DNA of 64,000 nucleotides, taken from assembly GCA_016699815.1 (NCBI GenBank), contig CP065012.1, forward strand, positions 186,001 to 250,000, given 5' to 3'. The DNA is from Chitinophagaceae bacterium. GTDB taxonomy: Bacteria; Bacteroidota; Bacteroidia; Chitinophagales; Chitinophagaceae. Shown here in pieces: positions 10,245-17,984 of the stretch (position 1 is its first letter; each line of letters starts with the position of its first letter). The translations under genes and the position numbers were made by a program. The notes under the pieces are model-generated. The model made no database searches. It saw nothing but the letters and a program-made list of their open reading frames with translations, and was not told the DNA's origin.

Positions 10245-10261
10245 CATTATACATTCTCAAT
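10245..10261 (-). repeat. Right arm of 17-bp inverted repeat
   Basis: cattatacattctcaat is the reverse complement of the left arm at 9867-9883 except for one base. It ends 10 bp before the ATG of the downstream dehydrogenase, so the insert may have displaced that gene's leader. Confidence 0.6.
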
Positions 10262-10271
10262 AATATATTTT

Positions 10272-11159
10272 ATGAACATTTCAGTTATCGGCGCCGGCAC
10301 CATGGGAAACGGCATTGCACATGTATTTGCCCAAGCAGGTTTTAAAGTGAACCTTATTGATGTAAATGAGGTGCAAATGCAAAAAGCATTAACAACCATT
10401 GACAAAAATTTAGACAGGCAGATTGCAAAAGGAAGTTTAACTGCGGAACAAAAAACTGCAACACTTGCTAATATCACTACAGTAAATTCAATTGCTGATG
10501 GTGTAAAAAATGCAGGCTTAGTTATAGAAGCAGCCACAGAAAATACTGAGTTGAAATTGCAAATTTTTAAAAAAATAGATGAACATGCGCCGCAGGAATG
10601 CATACTGGCAACCAATACATCATCAATTTCAATTACTAAAATTGCGGCCGTTACAAAAAGGCCCGGATTAGTAATAGGAATGCATTTTATGAACCCGGTA
10701 CCTGTAATGAAGCTGGTGGAGATTATTAACGGCTATGCCACTACAAAAGAAGTGAGTGATATAATTGCTGGCCTAAGTAAGCAACTGGGCAAAATACCCT
10801 GTGTGGTAAACGATTACCCCGGCTTTATTGCAAACAGAATTTTAATGCCGATGATTAACGAAGCCATTTACAGCTTATACGAAGGCGTAGCTGGTGTGGA
10901 AGAAATTGATACCGTGATGAAGTTGGGAATGGCACACCCAATGGGGCCATTACAGTTAGCAGATTTTATTGGCCTGGATGTATGCTATAGTATTTTAAAA
11001 GTATTGCAGGAAGGTTTTGGCAACCCAAAATATGCACCCTGCCCATTATTGGTAAATATGGTACTGGCTGGTAAACTGGGTGCAAAAAGCGGCGAAGGTT
11101 TTTATAAATATAAAGCCGGAAGTAAAGAGTGGGTAGTGAGCGAAAGTTTTAAAAAGTAG
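10272..11159 (+). CDS. hbd: 3-hydroxybutyryl-CoA / 3-hydroxyacyl-CoA dehydrogenase
   Basis: A 295-residue enzyme with an N-terminal Rossmann motif VIGAGTMGNGIAHVFAQAG (residues 5-23), the conserved LVIEAATE and ATNTSSISIT segments, the catalytic His region GMHFMNPVPVMKLVEII, and the C-terminal helical domain with MAHPMGPLQLADFIGLD. It oxidises (S)-3-hydroxybutyryl-CoA to acetoacetyl-CoA with NAD(P)+. Length and motif order match the stand-alone enzyme (PaaH/Hbd), not the multifunctional FadB. It would act after crotonyl-CoA hydration and so links functionally to the upstream glutaryl-CoA dehydrogenase-like gene. No enoyl-CoA hydratase is nearby. Confidence 0.92.
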   Translation: MNISVIGAGTMGNGIAHVFAQAGFKVNLIDVNEVQMQKALTTIDKNLDRQIAKGSLTAEQKTATLANITTVNSIADGVKNAGLVIEAATENTELKLQIFKKIDEHAPQECILATNTSSISITKIAAVTKRPGLVIGMHFMNPVPVMKLVEIINGYATTKEVSDIIAGLSKQLGKIPCVVNDYPGFIANRILMPMINEAIYSLYEGVAGVEEIDTVMKLGMAHPMGPLQLADFIGLDVCYSILKVLQEGFGNPKYAPCPLLVNMVLAGKLGAKSGEGFYKYKAGSKEWVVSESFKK

Positions 11160-11482
11160 GCTTACCTATTTTAACTAATTTTCCCTGGTTTTAAACGGGC
11201 TAAATATATAAACTTGCAGCATTACTTTAATATTTCTAATTTTTGTGTAGTAAAAATTGTATAGTCAACTCATGTTCACGGTAAATTAGCTAAAAATGTT
11301 GCTTTTATAAAGTTTTCATTTCCTTCTAAAACCTGTAATCAGGCTACTTGCGTAATTTTCCCATCACTTTTTTAGGGTACTTACGCTTTAATTTGGGGTG
11401 ATTTATAATTTTTTATCTTATTTCAGCGTTATAAAATCGTATTCTTACTAATCCAAAAAATAATACATTTGCTTAACTTATT
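11160..11482 (+). promoter_or_regulatory. 323-bp intergenic region with an imperfect dyad upstream of the response regulator
   Basis: An imperfect inverted repeat has arms gcgtaattttccc (11350-11362) and gggtacttacgc (11375-11386); the outer gcgtaa/ttacgc hexamers are perfect. It lies about 100 bp upstream of the response-regulator start and could be an operator or the remnant of a terminator. The rest of the gap is AT-rich and shows no gene. Confidence 0.3.
11464..11471 (+). promoter_or_regulatory. Candidate -7 box for the response regulator
   Basis: TACATTTG matches TAnnTTTG and ends 11 nt before the ATG at 11483, predicting a very short leader. No strong TTG -33 element is seen. Confidence 0.45.
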
Positions 11483-12160
11483 ATGAAACAAGAAAATTCA
11501 GATCCTATTCAGGTAATTATTGCCGATGACCATGTATTGTACAGGGCCGGTGTAAAAACGGCGCTCAGTACTAAAAAAGACTTAAAAATTATTGCAGAAG
11601 CCGATAATGGAATGCACCTGCTTACGCTTTTAAAAACAACAGTTGCCGACGTTATTTTATTGGATATTGAAATGCCCATAATGACGGGAATTAATGTGTT
11701 GCCCGAAATTAAAAAACTGTATCCCGGCATTAAAATTATTATGCTTACCATGATGGATAACCACAGTATGGTAACTCAATTGATGGAACTGGGCGCCAAC
11801 AGCTATTTAACCAAAGACAGTGATAGTGAAGTGATTTATGAAGCAATAAAAACCTGTATGGAACAGGAATATTTTTTTAACGATATAACCAATAAAGCGC
11901 TCTTAACAAACTTAAAGCAAAAAAATAATGCTCCCCCGCCGCATTTAGCCGCTGCCGAAGTAGTGCTCAATGAAAAGGAAACCACTATTTTACGCCTCAT
12001 GTGCGAAGAAAAAAGCACCAAAGAAATTGCAGATATCGTTGACTTGAGCCCAAGGACGGTAGAATCCATACGGGATAAACTAAAAGTAAAAACCGGCGCT
12101 AAAAGTACGGCAGGTTTAATAATGTACGCCGTTAAGCATAAAATAATTGAGGAAATGTAA
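11483..12160 (+). CDS. LuxR/NarL-type response regulator (orphan)
   Basis: A 225-residue two-domain regulator. Receiver: acidic pair in VIIADDH (D15, D16), phospho-acceptor D61 in LLDIEMP, T89 and K111. C-terminal LuxR-type helix-turn-helix about residues 160-215 (LNEKETTILRLM, KSTKEIADIVDLSPRTVESIR). It should dimerise and bind DNA on phosphorylation by a histidine kinase. No kinase lies in the window, so its partner is encoded elsewhere. The intrinsic terminator right after the stop makes it monocistronic. The regulon is unknown. Confidence 0.9.
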   Translation: MKQENSDPIQVIIADDHVLYRAGVKTALSTKKDLKIIAEADNGMHLLTLLKTTVADVILLDIEMPIMTGINVLPEIKKLYPGIKIIMLTMMDNHSMVTQLMELGANSYLTKDSDSEVIYEAIKTCMEQEYFFNDITNKALLTNLKQKNNAPPPHLAAAEVVLNEKETTILRLMCEEKSTKEIADIVDLSPRTVESIRDKLKVKTGAKSTAGLIMYAVKHKIIEEM

Positions 12161-12178
12161 CCCCATTTTTATCCAAAC

Positions 12179-12205
12179 AAATCCCCGTTTTAAATGGGGA
12201 TTTTT
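12179..12205 (+). terminator. Intrinsic terminator after the response regulator
   Basis: The perfect 8-bp stem aaatcccc/ggggattt with a 9-nt loop is followed by further T residues. It ends only 10 nt before the aminotransferase start, so that gene needs its own signal or partial read-through. Confidence 0.75.
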
Positions 12206-12215
12206 AGTGTAGCTC

Positions 12216-13070
12216 ATGACGTATTATAATTACAATGGAGTTTTATTTGAAGAAAACACGCCGGTAGCGGGTGTAAATAGCAGGGCGCTACGCTATGGCG
12301 ATGGGCTATTTGAAACTATAAAATACAGTGAGGGCGAACTTTTGCTGGAGCATGAGCATTTTGCCAGGCTATGGAAAGGGATGAAAAAAATGTATTTTGA
12401 CATACCCAAACATTTTACCCCGGATAAATTAAAAGAAGAAATTTCAAAAACCCTTCAAAAAAATAAGCATATCGGTGCCAGGATACGTATGGCCATTTTA
12501 CGGGGCGATGGCGGAATGTTTGATCCCAAAAGCCATGTACCGGAATATTTAATTCAAAGCTGGCAATTGCCGCCGCATATTGAAATGCTCAACAGCATTG
12601 GCCTTAACCTTTGTGTTTACAAAGCTGCTTATAAAGCCTGCGACAGTTATTGTAACATTAAGCACAATAATTACCTGCCTTATTGCATGGCTGCCCTTTA
12701 TGCAAAAGAAAAGCATTGTGCCGATGCGCTGTTGCTTAACGACAAAGGGAGGATTGCCGATAGCAGTATTGCCAATGTGTACCTTATTAAAGGAGAAAAT
12801 ATTATTACCCCTGCATTAGCCGAAGGCTGCATAGAAGGTGTAATGAGAAATTTTCTTATGAAAAAACTTCCGGGCCTGGGGTTTTCTATAAAGGAGGGCG
12901 AAGTTACCGAAGAAATGCTGCTGCAGGCCGATGAAGTATTTTTGAGCAATTCAATTTTTAATATAAGATGGGTAGGCCAGGTAGGCCACAAGTATTTTAC
13001 TCCAAATAAAGTAATAGAAATTGTAGATGCGCTGCACCTTGCATTTCCTAAAATTTTTCATAGGGATTAA
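12216..13070 (+). CDS. Class IV aminotransferase fold enzyme (4-amino-4-deoxychorismate lyase-like)
   Basis: A 284-residue PLP enzyme. RALRYGDGLFETI (23-35), the PLP lysine K149 in NIKHNNYLPYCMA, and ADSSIANVYLI are class IV hallmarks. The group contains branched-chain and D-amino acid aminotransferases and aminodeoxychorismate lyase (PabC); the short length and the K-x-N-N-Y-L context lean towards the lyase type. If it is PabC it would make 4-aminobenzoate for the folate pathway, of which folE, folP and folB are in this window, but no pabA/B lies beside it. Its last 4 bp overlap the convergent mqnD stop. Confidence 0.75.
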   Translation: MTYYNYNGVLFEENTPVAGVNSRALRYGDGLFETIKYSEGELLLEHEHFARLWKGMKKMYFDIPKHFTPDKLKEEISKTLQKNKHIGARIRMAILRGDGGMFDPKSHVPEYLIQSWQLPPHIEMLNSIGLNLCVYKAAYKACDSYCNIKHNNYLPYCMAALYAKEKHCADALLLNDKGRIADSSIANVYLIKGENIITPALAEGCIEGVMRNFLMKKLPGLGFSIKEGEVTEEMLLQADEVFLSNSIFNIRWVGQVGHKYFTPNKVIEIVDALHLAFPKIFHRD

Positions 13071-13903
13071 ACAAATAAATCACCGGTATTTACAGCAGTG
13101 CCTGTTGTTTCGGCAAATACCTGCATGAGTTTTACTACGGCTTTTTTGCCTTCTTCACCCAAGTAACTGGTAAAGTGGTTTACATAAAGCTCTATATGTT
13201 TACGCATAACTGCTTCGCTCATTTCTTGTGCATTAATAGTAACATAACCCGATAACTGCGGATAGGCCGCAAAAGACAACGCAATACTTTTTTGTATAAG
13301 GGCTTCTGTTTGTTTTTGAATTTCTGCAGGAAGTTTTTTATCTATTACAATGCCGCCAAGAGGAATGGCAGTGCCAATGGTTTTTTCCCAATAATCGCCC
13401 AGGTCAATTATTTTAGTTAACCCTTTTGCCACGTAAGTAAAGCGGTTTTCATGAATAATTACGCCAAGGCCATTGCCTTGCAAAACAAAATTTTCTATCT
13501 CATCATACCGCATAAACTCTTTATGCTTTGCTTCAGGAAAAGCCAAAGAAAATAAAAGATGTGCCGTGGTATTTTTCCCCGGTATGGCAATTCTATGATT
13601 GGCCACATCATTTACCGAAATATTATTTAACGCAATTAGCAATGGCCCTACCCCACTACCTAATGCGCTGCCGCTATTCAATAATTTATATTTACTGGCT
13701 ACCAATGGCAGTACGCCGTAACTCAGTTTGGTAACTGGTAGTTTGCCCAGCAAGGCCCAATTGTTTAGGGTTTGCACATCTTCCAATACGGGTTCAAAAT
13801 GTAAATTTCCCGTATCCATTTTTTTATTGACCAGTGCATCAAATATAAAAGTATCATTGGGGCAGGGTGAAAACCCGATTTTTAAAATAATCTTTTCTCT
13901 CAT
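13067..13903 (-). CDS. mqnD: 1,4-dihydroxy-6-naphthoate synthase (futalosine menaquinone pathway)
   Basis: A 278-residue protein opening with LKIGFSPCPNDTFIFDALV, the signature of MqnD, followed by LEDVQTLNNWAL and LPVTKLSYGVLPL; the fold is that of periplasmic-binding proteins. MqnD converts cyclic dehypoxanthine futalosine to 1,4-dihydroxy-6-naphthoate. It lies 5 bp downstream of mqnB on the same strand, so the two are probably co-transcribed. Its stop overlaps the convergent aminotransferase end by 4 bp. Confidence 0.92.
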   Translation of the reverse strand: MREKIILKIGFSPCPNDTFIFDALVNKKMDTGNLHFEPVLEDVQTLNNWALLGKLPVTKLSYGVLPLVASKYKLLNSGSALGSGVGPLLIALNNISVNDVANHRIAIPGKNTTAHLLFSLAFPEAKHKEFMRYDEIENFVLQGNGLGVIIHENRFTYVAKGLTKIIDLGDYWEKTIGTAIPLGGIVIDKKLPAEIQKQTEALIQKSIALSFAAYPQLSGYVTINAQEMSEAVMRKHIELYVNHFTSYLGEEGKKAVVKLMQVFAETTGTAVNTGDLFV

Positions 13904-13908
13904 TAATA

Positions 13909-14529
13909 CTATACAATTTTTAAAATATCTTCCAGGCTATTACAAAGGTTATCTATTGCTTCTTCCATCTTCCATTTTGATTTATCTCTTTCGCCCACAT
14001 AATTGCTGATGCCCCTTATTTGTAAAAATGGTATTTCTTTTTGCAGGCATACATAGTGAAATGCAGCGCCTTCCATTGTTTCCAAATGGGCATTATATTT
14101 TTGCCGTACCAACTGATTATAGTTTTTTTCAGAAATAATTAAATTTATTGTTGCTGCATTTACTTTTTGCAGTGATAATAATTGGAGTATGGGATGGTAG
14201 TTTTCTAAATAACCATTTTTATAGGGAAAATCATTTTCGCCGGCAAGGCCCATTTCAAAAACGGATGATAAAGTACCATTGTGTAATAACCCCAAATCTG
14301 CAAAACAATCTTTTGCCACTGCAACCGTTTGGCCCAATTGTAAATTACCAGTAAAACTTCCGGCAATACCCGCCTGTATCACTATATCATAAGCTGCATT
14401 TATTTTTTGGCTTAGTGCAAATGCAGTATTGGTGGCGCCTACACCATGTATAAATATTTCTGCTCCACTGTTTTTTTTAACAAACGGAAAAATTTCTAAT
14501 TCGGTTGCAGCGGTTACCAGTACTTTCAT
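13909..14529 (-). CDS. mqnB: Futalosine hydrolase
   Basis: About 206 residues from the ATG at 14529 (MKVLVTAATELEI). A GTG seven codons further upstream is open but less plausible. Motifs HGVGATNTAFAL, VIQAGIAGSF and the C-terminal METMEGAAFHYVC / QIRGISNYVGERD are those of nucleosidase/phosphorylase-fold futalosine hydrolases. It removes hypoxanthine from futalosine, yielding dehypoxanthine futalosine for the menaquinone route. It heads an mqnB-mqnD operon; mqnA and mqnC are not in the window. Confidence 0.9.
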   Translation of the reverse strand: MKVLVTAATELEIFPFVKKNSGAEIFIHGVGATNTAFALSQKINAAYDIVIQAGIAGSFTGNLQLGQTVAVAKDCFADLGLLHNGTLSSVFEMGLAGENDFPYKNGYLENYHPILQLLSLQKVNAATINLIISEKNYNQLVRQKYNAHLETMEGAAFHYVCLQKEIPFLQIRGISNYVGERDKSKWKMEEAIDNLCNSLEDILKIV

Positions 14530-14564
14530 AAGGCAAATTTCGGCTAACACAGTTATATTGTGCT

Positions 14565-14572
14565 TAACTTTG
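14565..14572 (+). promoter_or_regulatory. Candidate -7 box for the pterin block
   Basis: TAACTTTG matches TAnnTTTG, 30 nt before the ATG at 14603, in the divergent gap between mqnB and the PTPS/QueD gene. Confidence 0.45.
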
Positions 14573-14602
14573 TAAAATTAGTTTATAAAAGGGTGGAAAA
14601 TT

Positions 14603-15013
14603 ATGGAACAAATTGCCGTTTTTAGAAAAGAAAGTTTTAATGCAGCGCACCGGCTGTACAACCCTGTATGGAGCAATGAAGAAAACAATAAAGTTTTTGG
14701 CAAATGCAGCAACCCCAATTACCACGGGCACAATTACGAACTTATTGTAAAATTAGTAGGTACCGTGAACCCCAAAACAGGTTTTGTAATGGACATGAAG
14801 GAACTTAGCGATATTATACAAAGAGAAATAATTGAACGCTTCGACCATAAAAACCTAAATGTAGAATGCGTGGAGTTTAGAAATGTAAATCCTACGGCAG
14901 AAAATATTGCCATAGCTATATATAACCTGCTTCGGCCGCATATCCTTGCTTCGCTTCAAATTTCTGTTCGCCTATATGAAACCCCACGCAATTTTGTACA
15001 ATACCCTGCTTAA
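14603..15013 (+). CDS. 6-pyruvoyl-tetrahydropterin synthase / 6-carboxytetrahydropterin synthase family
   Basis: A 136-residue T-fold enzyme. Zinc ligands H16 (FNAAHRL), H41 and H43 (NYHGHNY); catalytic Cys35 in FGKCSNPNYHGH. The KCSNPN context resembles eukaryote-type PTPS more than classic QueD. It acts on dihydroneopterin triphosphate, the product of FolE, whose gene follows 9 bp downstream. The product is either 6-carboxytetrahydropterin (queuosine route) or 6-pyruvoyl-tetrahydropterin (tetrahydrobiopterin route). No queC/E/F is in the window, so the choice stays open. Confidence 0.88.
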   Translation: MEQIAVFRKESFNAAHRLYNPVWSNEENNKVFGKCSNPNYHGHNYELIVKLVGTVNPKTGFVMDMKELSDIIQREIIERFDHKNLNVECVEFRNVNPTAENIAIAIYNLLRPHILASLQISVRLYETPRNFVQYPA

Positions 15014-15022
15014 AAAAATATT

Positions 15023-15619
15023 ATGGCTTATAAAAAAACAGAGCATTACGATAGCCGTTCTACGGCTGCACTGGCAAAAGCATACCGAACAATAATAGCC
15101 GCATTGGGCGAAGACCCCAACCGGGAAGGTTTACAAAAAACCCCGGAGCGCATTGCAAAAGCCATGCAATATAATACGCAGGGTTATGCTATAGATGCAA
15201 AAGCAATTTTGGAATCTGCAAAATTTCATGAAGATGTAAGTGAAATGATTGTGGTAAAAGATATTGAACTATACAGTATGTGTGAACACCATTTGCTACC
15301 GTTTTTTGGCAAGGCTCATGTTGCCTACATCCCAAATGGTTATATTACCGGGCTAAGTAAAATTGCCCGTGTGGTAGATGTTTACAGCCGCCGCCTGCAG
15401 GTGCAGGAAAGGTTAACAACACAAATTTTGGAAGCCATCAAAACTTCTTTAAACCCATTGGGCGTTGCAGTAGTAATAGAAGCTTCTCATTTATGTATGA
15501 TGATGAGGGGCGTGCAAAAACAAAATTCGGTTACTACAACTTCTGCATTTTTTGGGCAGTTTGAAAAAAATGAAACCCGTAGTGAATTTATGAAACTTAT
15601 TAGTACCACGTTACATTAA
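15023..15619 (+). CDS. folE: GTP cyclohydrolase I
   Basis: A 198-residue type I enzyme. Zinc ligands are C87 and H90 in SMCEHHLLPF and C158 in SHLCMMMRGVQ; the substrate-binding stretch GLSKIARVVDVYSRRLQVQ is intact. It converts GTP to dihydroneopterin triphosphate, the shared precursor for folate, queuosine and biopterin. It sits 9 bp after the PTPS-family gene and 12 bp before a small acetyltransferase, which suggests one operon. Confidence 0.95.
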   Translation: MAYKKTEHYDSRSTAALAKAYRTIIAALGEDPNREGLQKTPERIAKAMQYNTQGYAIDAKAILESAKFHEDVSEMIVVKDIELYSMCEHHLLPFFGKAHVAYIPNGYITGLSKIARVVDVYSRRLQVQERLTTQILEAIKTSLNPLGVAVVIEASHLCMMMRGVQKQNSVTTTSAFFGQFEKNETRSEFMKLISTTLH

Positions 15620-15631
15620 AAGTAAAACTTC

Positions 15632-15949
15632 ATGCCCGAAGTAATGATACAATTCCATGAGCCGCAAAAAGGGGCTTTTATACTTTTGGAAAATAAGGAA
15701 AAACAGGGGGAAATGGAATTTGCAATTTCTCCAGGGAACATTGATGGAACAAACCGTATGCCCCGGTTAATTATTCACCATACCGAAGTAAATCCAGAAA
15801 ACGAAGGTAAAGGCTATGCCAAACTTATGTTTCAAAAAATGATTGCTTATGCAAGGGAAAATAATTTGAATGTTGTTCCACTTTGCCCTTATGTGCTTGC
15901 ACAGCTAAAGCGTAACACTGAAAATTTCAAAGATATTTGGGTTGCCTGA
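15632..15949 (+). CDS. Small GNAT-type N-acetyltransferase (Gcn5-related, YjdJ-like)
   Basis: A 105-residue single-domain protein. It has the core IIHHTEVNPENEGKGYAKLM (acetyl-CoA pyrophosphate loop, residues about 49-68) and the ending VPLCPYVLAQLKRN. Members of this short GNAT family have mostly unknown substrates. It is probably co-transcribed with folE, 12 bp upstream; no functional link to pterins can be read from the sequence. Confidence 0.82.
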   Translation: MPEVMIQFHEPQKGAFILLENKEKQGEMEFAISPGNIDGTNRMPRLIIHHTEVNPENEGKGYAKLMFQKMIAYARENNLNVVPLCPYVLAQLKRNTENFKDIWVA

Positions 15950-15975
15950 TTGCACATTTAAGAAAGTTGGCTGAT

Positions 15976-17823
15976 TTATTTCTTTTCCGTTACGTTAAGG
16001 GTTAACTCGTCTAAAATTGGTTTTTCCAAACTTTGCATTTGTGGGTTTGATGTGCCAAACAAATCAAAAACTATTATTTCGTTTTGTCCTTTTTTTAACC
16101 AGCATCCGGGCAAAAACATGGTTTGGGTAGGTCCAATGTTCCAAAACCTTCCTAAACAATGGCCATTAACCCATACCAAACCTTTGTTCCATTTACGCAT
16201 ATCCAAATAAGTATCGGCATCGGCAGATGCAGTAAATGAACCTTTGTAAAATGAAGCTGCATTTGCATTTTGTGGGGAAAGCGCTTGCCATTGAACCGGA
16301 ATATTTTTTTCTCCAAGCGTAATTGGATAATTATTCCAGCCCGATAATACCTTTTGGGTTTGCCCGTTATCTAAAATTACTTTACCATGAATGCCTTTAC
16401 GGTCGTGAATATAGCGGCCGTAGTTTATCCTTCCTGTAGCTTCTACCAGTATTTCCAACAATGCTGCTTTTTCTCTTTGAGGGATTTCAATAGTGGAATC
16501 AGCTTTTATTCTATCTAAAGTGCCTATAAAAACTTTGTTGACATATACCAATGCATAGTCGTTTACATTTTTAAACCGCAATTTTGCTTTATTTCCTGCT
16601 TGTAATTTTGTTTGATAAAGTACTGCACCATAGGCCTGGTCCAGGTCTTCCATAAGCATTAACGTATCGTTTTGAACCGGTTTTGGAAGGTTTTTCCACA
16701 GAGGCGCTATTTGCGAAAACTGAAAATTTGAAATTTGTTGTGCAGGAAATGGCGCAGGAATATTGGGGATACTTTCGCCTTGCTGTAAATAATTAGAAAG
16801 CAGATTTCTAATGCTATGGAATTTTTCTGTTGCCTGGCCAGATTCATTTATGGGTGCATCGTAATCATAACTACTGGTTTGCGGAATAAAAGGCGGCGCA
16901 TTGGCTCCATTGTATGTGCCAAATGTGGTGCCGCCGTGCGCCATATAAATACTGAAAGATGCTTTATGGTCGAGCATATATTTTAAATCTTTCAATACAT
17001 TTTCAGATGAACCTTTGTGGTGAGGCTTGCCCCAACTGTCGAACCAGCCGGGATAATATTCGCTGCAAAACAACGGCCCTTTGGGTTCTACAGCACGTAA
17101 AGCTTTAAAACCACCTGCAGGGTCATCTCCAAAATTTACCGCTGCAAAAATATCGGGGCGCACATCATTCACCAATTGCCATGGACCATCGCAGGTAAAC
17201 AAAGGAATGCTAAAGCCGGCTTCCAAAATATAATCTCTAATGATGCCGATGTAATCTTTATCTTTTCCGTAACTGCCGTATTCATTTTCAACCTGTACCA
17301 TTAAAATATTTCCGCCATTGGTAATTTGCATAGGCACTAATTGCTTCCCCACTTCAAGCAAATATCTGCGGCAGGCATCAAGGTAGGGTTTATATTGTGT
17401 ACGAATGGCCATATTTTTGTCTTTCAGCAACCACCAGGGCAGGCCGCCAAAATCCCACTCGGCACAGGAGTAAGGCCCGGGGCGAAGGATAACATACAAG
17501 CCTTCCTGTTGTGCAATTTTGCAAAACTCTGCCACATTTGCCTGGCCGCTCCAATCAAAAACTCCGGGTTGCTTTTCGGTAAAATTCCAAAACAAGTAGG
17601 CACATACGGTATTTAAACCCATGGCTTTTATCATTTGCAAACGGTGCCGCCAGTATTCTTTGGGGATGCGTGCATAATGCATTTCGCCACACCGGATAAT
17701 ATAAGGTTTGCCATTTAATAAAAAACTGGAATCACCTATGGTAAATGCTTGTTTATTGTTTTGGGCAAGAGAATTGAAACCCAAAAACATTGCAGCAATG
17801 AGAATAATTATCCGCTGTTTCAT
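15976..17823 (-). CDS. Secreted beta-galactosidase, glycoside hydrolase family 35
   Basis: A 615-residue protein with a cleavable signal peptide (about residues 1-20, ending NSLAQ). The GH35 TIM barrel has WNFTEKQPGVFDW, YVILRPGPYSCAEWDFGG, acid/base E181 in VQVENEYGSYG and nucleophile E255 in FCSEYYPGWFD. The C-terminal half contains beta-sandwich jelly rolls (NDYALVYVNKVFIGTLDR, LVWVNGHCLGRFWN). It should release terminal beta-galactose residues in the periplasm or outside the cell. It stands 161 bp downstream of the metal-efflux adaptor gene and is unrelated to it in function. Confidence 0.93.
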   Translation of the reverse strand: MKQRIIILIAAMFLGFNSLAQNNKQAFTIGDSSFLLNGKPYIIRCGEMHYARIPKEYWRHRLQMIKAMGLNTVCAYLFWNFTEKQPGVFDWSGQANVAEFCKIAQQEGLYVILRPGPYSCAEWDFGGLPWWLLKDKNMAIRTQYKPYLDACRRYLLEVGKQLVPMQITNGGNILMVQVENEYGSYGKDKDYIGIIRDYILEAGFSIPLFTCDGPWQLVNDVRPDIFAAVNFGDDPAGGFKALRAVEPKGPLFCSEYYPGWFDSWGKPHHKGSSENVLKDLKYMLDHKASFSIYMAHGGTTFGTYNGANAPPFIPQTSSYDYDAPINESGQATEKFHSIRNLLSNYLQQGESIPNIPAPFPAQQISNFQFSQIAPLWKNLPKPVQNDTLMLMEDLDQAYGAVLYQTKLQAGNKAKLRFKNVNDYALVYVNKVFIGTLDRIKADSTIEIPQREKAALLEILVEATGRINYGRYIHDRKGIHGKVILDNGQTQKVLSGWNNYPITLGEKNIPVQWQALSPQNANAASFYKGSFTASADADTYLDMRKWNKGLVWVNGHCLGRFWNIGPTQTMFLPGCWLKKGQNEIIVFDLFGTSNPQMQSLEKPILDELTLNVTEKK

Positions 17824-17984
17824 ATTTTTAAGAATATTGAAATTATAAATTTAAAATTACCTGTGCAAAATGCTAAAAAAAGAAATACATTTTTTTGTAT
17901 TTACCTAATAAAAGTAAAAACAAAAAACTATTTCAGCCAATCATTTTTTATAATAAAATTATTTTGCAGGTAAACCCGTTGTAT

